In this document: piece by piece, positions 51,396 to 60,098 of the stretch | Numbering within the stretch: position 1 is the first letter of the stretch | Layout: every line of letters starts with the position of its first letter | Assembly: GCF_013300725.1 (NCBI RefSeq) | Contig: NZ_JAAIMM010000006.1 | Location: 1-64,000 of the forward strand | From: Allocoprococcus comes | GTDB taxonomy: Bacteria > Bacillota > Clostridia > Lachnospirales > Lachnospiraceae | DNA length: 64,000 nt | Direction of reading: 5' to 3' | The notes under the pieces: generated by a model | The model's input: the letters and a program-made list of their open reading frames with translations, nothing else | Told to the model about the DNA's origin: nothing | Databases searched by the model: none | Translations under genes and position numbers: made by a program

Positions 51396-52904
51396 TTACT
51401 TCAGAGTAGATGCCTTGCTGATCGCCGCATCGATCTTCTCCTGATCCTGTGTTGCAATTGCTTCTTTCACCAGTTTCGTTGCCTCTGCATTATCTGATTT
51501 TGTACCGACTTTCACAGTAACATCTGAAGTCTGATAAGTACTGTTATTGATTACTTCCCGACTGACTTCTTCTCCGTTTTCATAAGTAACTTTCCAGAGT
51601 CTTGCTGTACTTCCGTCCATTCCGGTTCCTTCTGTTTCCTGTGAGCCGACTGCGCTTTCCGTATCTTCTACATATTTTGTCGTATACTTTGTCGTTTCCA
51701 GTGTCTCACTCTCAAATTCTACAGAATGTCCCGCATCTCTGGTATCTTTTCCGTAAATATAAAAGCCAAGCTGGTTGTTACCGTCAATATAACCTTCAAT
51801 CAGAATTGGTGTATCATAATTATTAACAAATTTAAAATCACTGATTCCTTCCGCTATCATTGCATCCCTTGATGGTTCTACATAGCTGACACTCATGGAA
51901 TGCGGTGCGCGCTGGGTGACCTCCAGTTCCGCATAAAGAACCGCATTATAAAGCGTCGTCGATACCTGACACAGTCCGCCTCCGATACTTTCTACAATCT
52001 GTCCGTTCTCATAGGCACTTCCTGCCACATAGCCATTCTCTTCTGTGTAAGGAAGTGTGGCCTGTTCCACCGAAAATTCTTCTCCCGGCATAACAACAGT
52101 TCCGTTGATCAGTTCTGCTGCACGTCTCAGGTTCTGCACACGATCTCCCCATCCGGCGTTTGTTGTATAAGAGCCAAGCTCATCCTGCAGAGACTCCAGA
52201 TCTGTCTTTTTAATCGTCGGCTTTTCCGTATCCAGCTTTAACTCGACTTCTGCGTCCTCGTAATTCCATTTTTTATTCATGAAGTTCTTAATCTTCTTCA
52301 CAGATTTATCTACATCAACCGTATAACCTTCTGCTTCATCTGTCAGATTAAATCCGCTTCCATTATAGGATGCCGATGCATTGACCGCTTTCTGTTCCAG
52401 CGGAACCGCACGTTCCTGGATCAGCTCTCTGAGTTTTGCTTCATCAACTTTAAAGCTTTCATCTATAACATATTTCTTCTTATTCAAATTATGTATCTTC
52501 CGATAGCGGTTCCAGATGCTTCCATTTTTTCCGTATCCGACCGCCTTTTCTGCAAGCTTATCAATATTTTCTACTTCCGCTCCCATTTCCTCGATTGACA
52601 CATCTGCGCCCTGATCTTTTACCTTCAGTACAAGCTGCTTATTCCGATAATCTCCAAGTGTATTGTTTACCGCTTTCACTGCCTCTTCCTTGGTCATCCC
52701 GGATACATCTGTCTTCCCAATAAAAACATTTTTGCAGATATGCTCCTCATCCACCTTGCTCACATACCGCCATAATGTGAACTGAATCACGGAGAAAATA
52801 ATTACGATGGCTGCAATAACCGTAATCCCTACATGCAGATTTCTCTGCCGGATACGCTTTTGTGCCTTTTTACTTAACTGTCTCTTTTTCTTTTGTGCCG
52901 CCAT
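51396..52904 (-). CDS. VanW-family protein with peptidoglycan-binding-like domains
   Basis: About 502 residues, AGGAGG 8 nt before the ATG. A basic start (KKKRQLSKKAQKRIRQRNLH) and one membrane helix (ITVIAAIVIIFSVIQFTLW) anchor it. Then two PG_binding_4-type (YoaR) units (about 50-260) and the VanW domain: SVEQATLPYTEENGYVAGSA, GGLCQVSTTLYNAVLYAELE and PHSMSVSYVEPSRDAMI. It resides outside the membrane and likely works on cell-wall structure; VanW genes occur with or without glycopeptide resistance. The C-terminal 80 residues may be wall-contacting. Confidence 0.9.
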   Translation of the reverse strand: MAAQKKKRQLSKKAQKRIRQRNLHVGITVIAAIVIIFSVIQFTLWRYVSKVDEEHICKNVFIGKTDVSGMTKEEAVKAVNNTLGDYRNKQLVLKVKDQGADVSIEEMGAEVENIDKLAEKAVGYGKNGSIWNRYRKIHNLNKKKYVIDESFKVDEAKLRELIQERAVPLEQKAVNASASYNGSGFNLTDEAEGYTVDVDKSVKKIKNFMNKKWNYEDAEVELKLDTEKPTIKKTDLESLQDELGSYTTNAGWGDRVQNLRRAAELINGTVVMPGEEFSVEQATLPYTEENGYVAGSAYENGQIVESIGGGLCQVSTTLYNAVLYAELEVTQRAPHSMSVSYVEPSRDAMIAEGISDFKFVNNYDTPILIEGYIDGNNQLGFYIYGKDTRDAGHSVEFESETLETTKYTTKYVEDTESAVGSQETEGTGMDGSTARLWKVTYENGEEVSREVINNSTYQTSDVTVKVGTKSDNAEATKLVKEAIATQDQEKIDAAISKASTLK

Positions 52905-52922
52905 CAAAAAATCCTCCTGATG

Positions 52923-53021
52923 TTATATGATATATGGAATAATTGATGTTGCTACCATTGCAACAATCACAACAAGAATAATCACTGCCGCTATCTTACG
53001 TGTCTGTTTTGGATTAAACAC
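52923..53021 (-). CDS. 32-residue single-helix membrane microprotein (Prli42/DUF4044-like)
   Basis: From GTG 53021, with GAGGTG 6 nt upstream, 32 codons to TAA. A basic start (FNPKQTRKIA) is followed by one hydrophobic helix (AVIILVVIVAMVATSIIPYI). Length, charge and topology recall Prli42/DUF4044, a microprotein that tethers the stressosome in Listeria and is widespread in Firmicutes; no stressosome genes are seen here, so the link is tentative. It lies 16 bp before the vanW ribosome site on the same strand. Confidence 0.65.
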   Translation of the reverse strand: MFNPKQTRKIAAVIILVVIVAMVATSIIPYII

Positions 53022-53130
53022 TTTTTTCACCTCAAATCACACATTTGTTTTCATTCTATACTTTTTCATTTCTTTTTTCAAGATATCCCTTGGTACTGTC
53101 AGTTGCCTTTGCTGCCGAATCACTGTTCCT

Positions 53131-54903
53131 CTACCGGGATCCCTCCTGTTTACATAATTCCCGGATTTCCTCTGTAACACGAAACACCTTTGCCTGATGA
53201 TCCAGCGGGTTCCGGTTCTGGTAGTCAAACAGAAGCACACATTCTTCCTCTTTCATATCCCCCAGAACATCATAAGAAAACCTCTCGATATGCGTCATTT
53301 TTCTAAGCTGCCGCTTCTCCATATTTTCATAATTTTCCAAATAACGCCTCTCTTCATCCTCACGGTCATAGAACAGACGGAACTCTTCTTTGGAAATCCG
53401 CTCATCGCCTGCAAATAACGGACGGCTCTTTGCATTCTCTCTCAGATAAAAGTCCAGTGTCAGAAGCTGCTTATACGCCTCACATCTTTCTGCATCATAA
53501 AACCTTGCAAAATCATACAGGATCTCATATCTTGCCGTGCGTGCATGACTTAAGGTATCCAGCCCATTTTCTTCATAATACTCTGCCAGCTTTTCAAAAA
53601 GCGTAAATGGTCTTTTAAATTGTCGGATCAGATAAGGAAGCGTGTAACAGAACTGCCTGCTGTTATAGTAAGTCTCCACCATTTCCTCGATCCCTTTCAG
53701 GCGCAGGGTATCCTCATATGGAAGCCACTTTGTATACAAAACTTCATACGGTGGCATTCCTTTATAAACCAGTCCGTAGTCGTCTTTCTTCTCTTCCATA
53801 TAAGAACCCTTCAGCACTTTCAGAAAACCAAGCTGCAGCTGCTCCGGTTCCAGTGCATAAACATCATCAAAGGATTTTCCAAAGCTTTCATAATCTTCAT
53901 ACGGCAGTCCTGCGATCAGATCCAGGTGCTGATGTACATTACCATAAGAATTGATTCTCCTTACCACTTCTGCAACCTGTTCAAATTTCATTGTCCGGTG
54001 AATCTCACGTATCGTATCCAGGTTGGTAGACTGCACACCGATTTCCAGCTGGATCAGCCCTGGCCGCATGGTTTTTATCAATTCCATTTCTTCTTCATTC
54101 AAAAGGTCTGCCGCAACCTCAAAATGGAAATTGGTAATGCCGTTATCATGCTCTTTGATATAACGCCAGACTGTCATGGCGTGACCATGTTTGCAGTTAA
54201 ATGTACGGTCTACAAATTTAACCTGAGGTACTTTATGATCGATAAAAAACTGCAGTTCTTTTTTTACCAGTTCCAGATCACGGAACCGCAGACACTTATC
54301 TATAGAAGAAAGACAATAACTGCACGAAAACGGACATCCGCGGCTTGTCTCATAATAAATAATCTTATGTTCAAAAAGCTCCATATTCTCATATACAAAC
54401 GGAACCTTACTCAGATCCATGGTCTTGCGCCATTCATTTTCCACAATCTGCCCGGTCTGTTCCCGGTAAACGATTCCTTTCATATTCTGAAGTCCGTCCG
54501 CTGTCTTGTTCTGGTAAAAGTGTAAAAGATCGCAGAAAGTCTGCTCCCCTTCTCCTTTCATGACGCCATCCACTTCTGGCAGACGCTCCAGCACCTTTAC
54601 TCCATCATAAGACACCTCCGGTCCGCCTATCCAGATGATGATCTGCGGCATCACCTTCTTGATCTCCCTGCAGATTTCTTCAATATAAGTAAGATTCCAG
54701 ATATAGCAGGACAGACAGAGCATGTCTGGCTTCCTTTTGTAAATATCCCGCAGAATCTCATCGAGCTGCTGATTGATCGTATATTCCCCAATACTGATCT
54801 CATCTGACGTATCACCATACTTTTCTGCATATGCTTTCAGACAATAGACTGCCAGATTGGAATGTATATATTTCGCATTGACTGCACCTAAAAGTACTTT
54901 CAT
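53131..54903 (-). CDS. B12-binding-domain radical SAM protein (DUF4080-type)
   Basis: About 590 residues from ATG 54903, with AAAGG 7 nt upstream. The N-terminal cobalamin-binding-like Rossmann part is LLGAVNAKYIHSNLAVYCLK, then GGPEVSYDG. The radical SAM cluster is GCPFSCSYCLSS (C-x3-C-x2-C). A DUF4080 C-terminal region (~200 residues) follows, with YENMEKRQLRKMTHIERFSY. It performs an unknown SAM-dependent radical reaction, possibly on a lipid, peptide or nucleotide. Single gene upstream of SRP RNA (divergent). Confidence 0.9.
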   Translation of the reverse strand: MKVLLGAVNAKYIHSNLAVYCLKAYAEKYGDTSDEISIGEYTINQQLDEILRDIYKRKPDMLCLSCYIWNLTYIEEICREIKKVMPQIIIWIGGPEVSYDGVKVLERLPEVDGVMKGEGEQTFCDLLHFYQNKTADGLQNMKGIVYREQTGQIVENEWRKTMDLSKVPFVYENMELFEHKIIYYETSRGCPFSCSYCLSSIDKCLRFRDLELVKKELQFFIDHKVPQVKFVDRTFNCKHGHAMTVWRYIKEHDNGITNFHFEVAADLLNEEEMELIKTMRPGLIQLEIGVQSTNLDTIREIHRTMKFEQVAEVVRRINSYGNVHQHLDLIAGLPYEDYESFGKSFDDVYALEPEQLQLGFLKVLKGSYMEEKKDDYGLVYKGMPPYEVLYTKWLPYEDTLRLKGIEEMVETYYNSRQFCYTLPYLIRQFKRPFTLFEKLAEYYEENGLDTLSHARTARYEILYDFARFYDAERCEAYKQLLTLDFYLRENAKSRPLFAGDERISKEEFRLFYDREDEERRYLENYENMEKRQLRKMTHIERFSYDVLGDMKEEECVLLFDYQNRNPLDHQAKVFRVTEEIRELCKQEGSR

Positions 54904-55004
54904 ATCGTTTCCTTTCCGTTTCCAAAAAGTTTTATCTTTAGTATCATACTCCATTTTCAGATTGGCGTAAACTAAAATGATAAAATAAAATCTCCTCAGA
55001 TACA

Positions 55005-55033
55005 TTGACATTTTCACAAAAACACGGTAAAAT
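55005..55033 (+). promoter_or_regulatory. Promoter of the SRP RNA gene
   Basis: TTGACA (55005-55010) and TAAAAT (55028-55033) with a 17-bp spacer, 5-7 bp before the expected RNA 5' end. Strong, as expected for a stable RNA. Confidence 0.85.
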
Positions 55034-55037
55034 AATG

Positions 55038-55305
55038 TTCTGTGCAGCCGGGGTGCTAGCGGTACCCTGTACCTACAATCCGCTATAGTGGGGGTGATGC
55101 TGTGCCGAGGGCTTTACTTGTCAAAGCTGCCTCTGGTTTGTGGCGTTGAGATTTGGGTCTTACGCGGCGAGACTCTGTGAACCGTGTCAGGTCGGGAACG
55201 AAGCAGCACTAAGCAGAACCTCTCGGGTGCCGTAAGGTAGCCTGGGTTGAGTTTACAGCCAGAGTAACGTTTGGTAGGCTTTAGTTCGACGCACAGCGCA
55301 CAGAA
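55038..55305 (+). ncRNA. ffs: Signal recognition particle RNA (large, Gram-positive type)
   Basis: About 268 nt. The conserved domain IV tip is readable: GTCAGGTCGGGAACGAAGCAGCAC, slightly broken into GTCAGGTC, GGGAACG and AAGCAGCAC. The 5' end TTCTGTGC pairs with 3' GCACAGAA, and an Alu-type domain text (GCCGGGGTGCTAG...) follows the 5' end. It binds Ffh and directs membrane protein targeting. Length matches the long SRP RNA of Bacillus and clostridia. Confidence 0.95.
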
Positions 55306-55319
55306 AAAAGGAAATTACA

Positions 55320-55352
55320 AAAGCTACGGATTTTGCTTCCGTAGCTTTTTTT
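55320..55352 (+). terminator. Terminator of SRP RNA
   Basis: AAGCTACGGA/TCCGTAGCTT with a 7-nt loop and TTTTTTT after it. On the minus strand it may also end tadA transcription. Confidence 0.9.
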
Positions 55353-55387
55353 CACGCAAGAGAGCCTGCCTTTGACAGGTTCTTCGA

Positions 55388-55909
55388 TTAATGGTTTTCT
55401 TCCGGCATATTTGTTGATTCCTGTTCTTTCTTTTTCATCTTCTGCTTCTTGCGCAGTTCCTTGAAAAAGCTCTTCATCATCTGTGAGCATTCTTCTTCCA
55501 GAACTCCTGTCGTAAGCTCTGCCTGATGATTAAACGCTTCCACCTGTAGAAGATTCAGGATAGAACCGGCACATCCCGCTTTCGGATTCATACATCCAAC
55601 AACCACTCGTGGAATCCTTGCCTGTACAATGGCTCCGGAGCACATCTGACATGGTTCCAGCGTCACATACAAGGTGCATTCTTCCAGACGCCAGTCGCCC
55701 ATTACCTTACTTGCCTTTTTGATCGCAGTAATTTCTGCATGTGCAAGGGGATTCTTATCTGTTGTCCGCCTGTTGTATCCTCGTCCGATAATTTTTCCCT
55801 GATATACGATCACACAACCAATCGGCACTTCCTCAATCTTCCATGCTTTTTTCGCCTGACGGATCGCTTCCTTCATGTATTTTTCGTCTTCGGTCAATAT
55901 CTGCCGCAT
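55388..55909 (-). CDS. tadA: tRNA-specific adenosine deaminase
   Basis: 173 residues; AGGAG 7 nt before the ATG at 55909. Catalytic zinc site: HAEITAIKKASKV (His and Glu) and LEPCQMCSGAIVQARI (two Cys). The substrate loop (GKIIGRGYNRRTTDKNPLAH) is standard. It converts A34 to inosine in tRNA-Arg(ACG). A Lys-rich tail (LRKKQKMKKKEQ) is longer than usual. The first 77 bp overlap the DUF6128 gene's 3' end in another frame. Confidence 0.95.
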   Translation of the reverse strand: MRQILTEDEKYMKEAIRQAKKAWKIEEVPIGCVIVYQGKIIGRGYNRRTTDKNPLAHAEITAIKKASKVMGDWRLEECTLYVTLEPCQMCSGAIVQARIPRVVVGCMNPKAGCAGSILNLLQVEAFNHQAELTTGVLEEECSQMMKSFFKELRKKQKMKKKEQESTNMPEENH

Positions 55910-56735
55910 CTTCCTTCTCCTTTATTTCTTTTCGAATCACTGCCCCTACCGGTCTGCACCAGTAACCGAAATGTTCTTCATCTTCAATTTCATATTCTTC
56001 CAGATCCAGTTCACCATCAGACGGCTTCATGAACTGATTGAATCCGAATGCTCCTGCCGCCCGCTGCTCACCCGGAAAATAAAGTCCCGGAACCCCAATC
56101 CAGCATTTCCCTTCTTTTTCAAATGATACCAGATGATGGTAATTATAATATCCATGGAGAAGAAAATGATTATTCGCAAGCTTCCATTCCTTTCGCGGAA
56201 GTCCGGCAATCTCCTGTCGGGTGATCTTATAGATGATATCCTTTGTGGTTTTTGGTGGTAAATCTGAATTTGCGTTCTGAGAGTTTCTTTCTTCCGGCAC
56301 ATTTGGATTGCTTTTCGATTTCCTAACTGCATCTGTGTTTTTATCTTCCGTAATCATCCTGCTAACATCTACCGGTCTCGCCTCATCCCAGACTGCTCCG
56401 TAATATCCTGCATCCGCTCCGTTTCCAGTCCGAAGGATCATTCCACCAATCTTGCCAAACTGTCCATCTCCTCCCACATCGTCTGTCGTATAAATCAGCT
56501 TGTAGCCAAATGCCGCCTGTGCGCCTCTGATCTCTCCCATCCGGATTCCAATACACTTGCCATCCTCTTCATAAAAGAGATATATTTCCAGTGTACGTCC
56601 TCCTGCCACCGGAAATCCTCTCCCATAAATCTGGATTTCCGCTGTATCTGTCTGTTCAAGAACCTTCACAAATCCTGTATTTCTTGTCCTTTTTCCATTC
56701 TGATATTCATATAAGTACCGGATAAATCTTTTCAT
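55833..56735 (-). CDS. DUF6128 protein
   Basis: 300 residues. Text such as FIRYLYEYQNGKRTRNTGFV, then IYGRGFPVAGGRTLEIYLFY and KIGGMILRTGNGADAGYYGA, matches the DUF6128 family of Lachnospiraceae. It is soluble with mostly beta content, a disordered middle (about 130-165, Asn/Ser/Pro-rich) and a C-terminal module, GKCWIGVPGLYFPGEQRAAG, then FGYWCRPVGAVIRKE. No function is known. It overlaps tadA by 77 bp at its 3' end. Confidence 0.7.
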   Translation of the reverse strand: MKRFIRYLYEYQNGKRTRNTGFVKVLEQTDTAEIQIYGRGFPVAGGRTLEIYLFYEEDGKCIGIRMGEIRGAQAAFGYKLIYTTDDVGGDGQFGKIGGMILRTGNGADAGYYGAVWDEARPVDVSRMITEDKNTDAVRKSKSNPNVPEERNSQNANSDLPPKTTKDIIYKITRQEIAGLPRKEWKLANNHFLLHGYYNYHHLVSFEKEGKCWIGVPGLYFPGEQRAAGAFGFNQFMKPSDGELDLEEYEIEDEEHFGYWCRPVGAVIRKEIKEKEDAADIDRRRKIHEGSDPSGEKSMED

Positions 56736-56855
56736 AATCTAGCACCTGCACCTTCCTTCTAACTGCCTGTTCTAAACTATTCTGACTTTCCGGTAAAAAT
56801 TACCATTTTTAAAAAATCAGAGCGGAATCTTCCGCTCTGACAAATAACTCGGTGA

Positions 56856-58010
56856 TTAATCCAGATAAATCGGTGGCTCGTAGTCTTTTCCCATCGTAGC
56901 TTTCTTTCGCTCTTCTACCCCAAGGAACGCCCACTCTGTCATATCTGTCCACTTGTGATCTTTCCGGTCATATACCTGTACATAACCGATTCTGTGTGGA
57001 TGCATACGCACACTGTTTGTCCGATACTCATGTCCGGTATATGGGTTCACATCTCCATTTACCAGATCTTCATCAATATCCTCCCGACGCTTGATCGGCT
57101 GGAAATCCTGCGGCCATCCGGAAGATTTCTTTTCCTTTTTCGGAGTGATCAGCTTTGTGAGCTTTGAAAACGGAGAATGCTTCTCCTCGTGAACCTCTTC
57201 CGCTGCCGGTTCTTCTGTCTGGTCAGCTTCTGCCTGGTTCTCTTCATCAGCCGGCTGCTCCTGATATGCTGCTTCCGCATCCACTGGCTGTTCTGTACAA
57301 GCTGGCTGTTCCTCATATACAGTATCGTCTGCCTGCACTTCCGCTATATCTGCAGTTTCTTCCGTATAAACTGGTTCGGAAACCTCTTCTGGAATTACTT
57401 CTTCAGCTGCTTCAAGAACTTCTTCCGGTTCTGTGTATGGCTCTGCTTCTTCTGTCGGAACCTCCTCTTCCAAAGCTTCTGTCGCCACAGTATCTTCTGA
57501 ATCTGCAGCATCTTCTGCCTCTTCAGATTCTTCATATACTTCCTGAGTCTCTGCTTCTTCTGCAACCGGCTCTGCCGCATCCAGTTCCAGTTCCATCTGT
57601 ACCGCTTCTTCCTCTGGTTCCGCACCGGTCTCCTCGAGCATATCTACAAACTCGCCAACCGTAATATCACGTTCTACACTCTTCTTTGCCTCTTCTTTCG
57701 CAGCTTTTCTTTCCTTTTTCGCTGCAAGCTTCTCAAGCTCTCTTCCGGTCGCCATCTCATCTTCATCAGAATCTGCTTTCTCTGAATCCGCATTTCCCAG
57801 AATACTGAGCTGGAACGGGCATCCAAGAATGTCTGCGATCATACGCATATCCTGCTCCTGAAAATTATCTCTGCCAAGCCGCTGTGTCAGATTCTGACGG
57901 GACATCTTTTTCCCGGTTCTTGCTTCGATTTCTTCCGCAAGCTCTTTAATCGTCATATCTTTTCTGCTTAAAACAATTTTTACCTGCTCCCCGAATGTGA
58001 GACTAATCAT
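56856..58010 (-). CDS. XRE-type HTH protein with long acidic disordered linker
   Basis: 384 residues. Residues 1-75 are an HTH domain (ITFGEQVKIVLSR-like text: GEQVKIVLSRKDMTIKELAE, then MSRQNLTQRLGRDNFQEQDM). Residues 125-290 are almost entirely Glu, Ala, Thr, Val and Pro, which should be disordered. The C-terminal 90 residues are conserved and basic to mixed (FQPIKRREDIDEDLVNGDVN, GYVQVYDRKDHKWTDMTEWA). This three-part layout is common in uncharacterised clostridial regulators. Divergent from glnK. Confidence 0.7.
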   Translation of the reverse strand: MISLTFGEQVKIVLSRKDMTIKELAEEIEARTGKKMSRQNLTQRLGRDNFQEQDMRMIADILGCPFQLSILGNADSEKADSDEDEMATGRELEKLAAKKERKAAKEEAKKSVERDITVGEFVDMLEETGAEPEEEAVQMELELDAAEPVAEEAETQEVYEESEEAEDAADSEDTVATEALEEEVPTEEAEPYTEPEEVLEAAEEVIPEEVSEPVYTEETADIAEVQADDTVYEEQPACTEQPVDAEAAYQEQPADEENQAEADQTEEPAAEEVHEEKHSPFSKLTKLITPKKEKKSSGWPQDFQPIKRREDIDEDLVNGDVNPYTGHEYRTNSVRMHPHRIGYVQVYDRKDHKWTDMTEWAFLGVEERKKATMGKDYEPPIYLD

Positions 58011-58197
58011 GTATTTTTCCTCCTTTTCTCCCCGTATAAATATATCTTCTTTCTAAATACAGACTTATTGCTTTGTTAACTTAAATCTTTCTTGATAAAG
58101 GAATCTTTTTCACTTATCTTTTATTCTAGCAAATGACATTTTATCCGTCAACACCTAATAAATGCGCCATTTTTTTTGTATTTTTTCAAAAAATAAT
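58011..58197. other. Gap between the XRE-acidic gene and the glnK promoter
   Basis: About 190 AT-rich bases with no supported gene. Promoters for the leftward gene should be here, but no clean box pair was found. Confidence 0.4.
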
Positions 58198-58225
58198 TTG
58201 ACAAATCAAAATCAGTCGCTATAAT
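58198..58225 (+). promoter_or_regulatory. Promoter of glnK-amtB
   Basis: TTGACA (58198-58203) and TATAAT (58220-58225) with a 16-bp spacer, directly before the hairpin at 58236. Confidence 0.8.
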
Positions 58226-58235
58226 AAAGCGTATC

Positions 58236-58283
58236 AAGAACGAAGGCGTTCCCACTTATGAAGGGAGCGCCTTTTTTGTTCTT
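58236..58283 (+). terminator. Terminator-like hairpin in the glnK leader (attenuator)
   Basis: AAGAAC, AAGGCG and TCCC pair with GGGA, CGCCTT and GTTCTT; the core GGCG-TTCCC...GGGAG-CGCC is followed by TTTTTT. The expected transcript start lies only ~5 nt upstream, so almost all transcription would have to pass this hairpin before glnK. Confidence 0.7.
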
Positions 58284-58313
58284 TCTTTTAGAATGAGAAG
58301 GAGGGAATCAGTT

Positions 58314-58652
58314 ATGAAAAAACTAGAAATCGTTATCCAGCCGGAAAAACTGGAAGCCCTGAAGGCAATCCTGGACGCTTCCAATGCCAGCGGTGTTATG
58401 ATCAGTAACATTATGGGATATGGTAATCAGAAAGGACACAAGAAAATTTACCGCGGTGCTGAGTACAGCGTAAATCTTCTTCCTAAGATTAAAGTAGAAA
58501 CTGTTGTTGATCCGGAGGTTGCAGAACCTCTGATCCAGAAGATTGTCGAAGAGATCAAAACCGGCGCTTACGGCGATGGTAAGATTTTCGTTTATGAAGT
58601 ACAGGATGCAGTAAGAATCCGTACAGGCGAACGTGGATCTGCTGCTCTTTAG
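58314..58652 (+). CDS. glnK: P-II nitrogen regulatory protein
   Basis: 112 residues from ATG 58314, with GGAGG 9 nt upstream. The P-II fold reads KKLEIVIQPEKLEALKAILD, then GVMISNIMGYGNQKGHKKIY and the T-loop, where Tyr53-type text is YRGAEYSVNLL. GDGKIFVYEVQDAVRIRTGE closes the nucleotide site. It senses 2-oxoglutarate, ATP and ADP and blocks the ammonium channel encoded next. Confidence 0.95.
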   Translation: MKKLEIVIQPEKLEALKAILDASNASGVMISNIMGYGNQKGHKKIYRGAEYSVNLLPKIKVETVVDPEVAEPLIQKIVEEIKTGAYGDGKIFVYEVQDAVRIRTGERGSAAL

Positions 58653-58699
58653 CCAAAAAATATATGTGAATCAAAATAGTGTTGAATATTGTTATCAAA

Positions 58700-58756
58700 G
58701 AGGATAACTGCAAATGAACTGCCTGTAGATCATTCATTGCAGCTATCCTTTTTATT
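58700..58756 (+). terminator. Second hairpin between glnK and amtB
   Basis: AGGATA, CTGCAA and ATGA (58701-58717) pair with TCAT, TTGCAG and TATCCT (58730-58749), followed by TTTTTATTT. It lies 20 nt before the amtB start, so it may limit amtB relative to glnK or respond to a signal. Confidence 0.7.
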
Positions 58757-58776
58757 TGAAATGGAGGATGTTAAAT

Positions 58777-60027
58777 ATGGGATTATCTGATTTAATTGCA
58801 GGCGGAATGGATGCAACCGCCGCCACTGAACTACTGTTAAATGTCGTCTGGACAATTGTCGGCGCAACGCTTGTTTACTTTATGCAGGCTGGTTTCGCAA
58901 TGTGTGAAGCCGGTTTCACACGCGCCAAAAATACTGGAAACATTCTTATGAAAAATATGATGGACTTCGTACTTGGAAGTTTGTTCTTCTTTATCTTCGG
59001 ATTTGCCATCATGCACGGAACAGACTGGAACGGAATCATCGGTGTCAAAGGATTTTTTAATCCGACAACACTTGCCGATGCCGACGGACTCTTTAACGGA
59101 CTTCCGATCGGAGTCTTCCTCATTTTCCATACTGTATTCTGTGCTACAGCCGCTACCATCGTATCCGGTTCCATGGCAGAACGTACAAAGTTCCTTGCTT
59201 ACTTATTATATAGTGCAGCGATCAGTATTTTCATCTACCCGGTAACAGGTCACTGGATCTGGGGCGGTGGCTGGCTCTCCCAGATGGGATTCCACGATTT
59301 TGCCGGTTCCACAGCAGTCCACATGGTTGGTGGTATCTGCGCACTTGTAGGTGCCAAAATCCTTGGACCTCGTATCGGAAAATATGATAAAGAAGGAAAT
59401 GTCCGTGCAATTCCGGGACACAACCTTTCTATTGCCGCACTCGGTGTATTTATCCTCTGGTTCTGCTGGTTCGGTTTCAACTGCGGCTCTACCACAGCAG
59501 CTTCCACAAACCTTGGTGATATCGCAATGACAACCAACCTTGCCGCTGCTGCCGCAACACTTGCAACACTCGTTGTAACCTGGATCCGCTACGGAAAACC
59601 AGATGTGTCCATGACATTCAACGGTTCCCTCGCTGGACTTGTAGCAATCACCGCCGGATGCGACACCGTCAGCAACTACTCCGCAATCATCATCGGACTC
59701 ATCGCCGGCGTTCTCGTCGTATTCTCCGTAGAATTCTTCGACAAAGTAGCCAAGATCGATGACCCGGTAGGTGCGATCAGTGTCCACGGCGTATGCGGTT
59801 TCACAGGAAGTATCCTCGTCGGAGTCTTCTCCCCGGAATACACCTTCAAAACCCAGGTAATCGGTGTCCTTTCAACCGTAGCCTACGTCCTCGTAATGGC
59901 AATCATCGTATTCACCATCATCGATAAAACCGTAGGTCTCCGCGTCACCAAAGAAGAAGAACTCGACGGCCTCGATATCCACGAACACGGCTGCTCAGCT
60001 TATGCAGACTTTAACTTTCGTTTATAG
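58777..60027 (+). CDS. amtB: Ammonium transporter
   Basis: 416 residues from ATG 58777, with GGAGG 9 nt upstream. Eleven membrane helices. Conserved parts: ALVGAKILGPRIG-like text, MQAGFAMCEAGFTRAKNTGN, GHWIWGGGWLSQMGFHDFAG, STVHMVGG-type AVHMVGGICALVGAKI and FNGSLAGLVAITAGCDTVSN. The paired pore His lie in HMVGG and VHGVCGFTGSILVGVF. It conducts ammonia and is gated by GlnK. Confidence 0.97.
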   Translation: MGLSDLIAGGMDATAATELLLNVVWTIVGATLVYFMQAGFAMCEAGFTRAKNTGNILMKNMMDFVLGSLFFFIFGFAIMHGTDWNGIIGVKGFFNPTTLADADGLFNGLPIGVFLIFHTVFCATAATIVSGSMAERTKFLAYLLYSAAISIFIYPVTGHWIWGGGWLSQMGFHDFAGSTAVHMVGGICALVGAKILGPRIGKYDKEGNVRAIPGHNLSIAALGVFILWFCWFGFNCGSTTAASTNLGDIAMTTNLAAAAATLATLVVTWIRYGKPDVSMTFNGSLAGLVAITAGCDTVSNYSAIIIGLIAGVLVVFSVEFFDKVAKIDDPVGAISVHGVCGFTGSILVGVFSPEYTFKTQVIGVLSTVAYVLVMAIIVFTIIDKTVGLRVTKEEELDGLDIHEHGCSAYADFNFRL

Positions 60028-60038
60028 CCGGGCGAAGT

Positions 60039-60098
60039 AAGAAAAAAAGATATAGCCACTGGAATGCTCGCATTTCAGTGGCTATATCTTTTTTTCTT
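60039..60098. terminator. Strong bidirectional terminator after amtB
   Basis: Perfect 23-nt arms (60039-60061 and 60076-60098; core GATATAGCCACTG) with a 14-nt loop rich in T on both exits. It separates amtB from the convergent GH13 gene. Confidence 0.9.

Noticed and set aside
57164-57664. Plus-strand Leu/Pro-rich frame of 166 codons
   Set aside because: It is the complement of the Glu-rich tract in the XRE-acidic gene; biased composition alone keeps it open.
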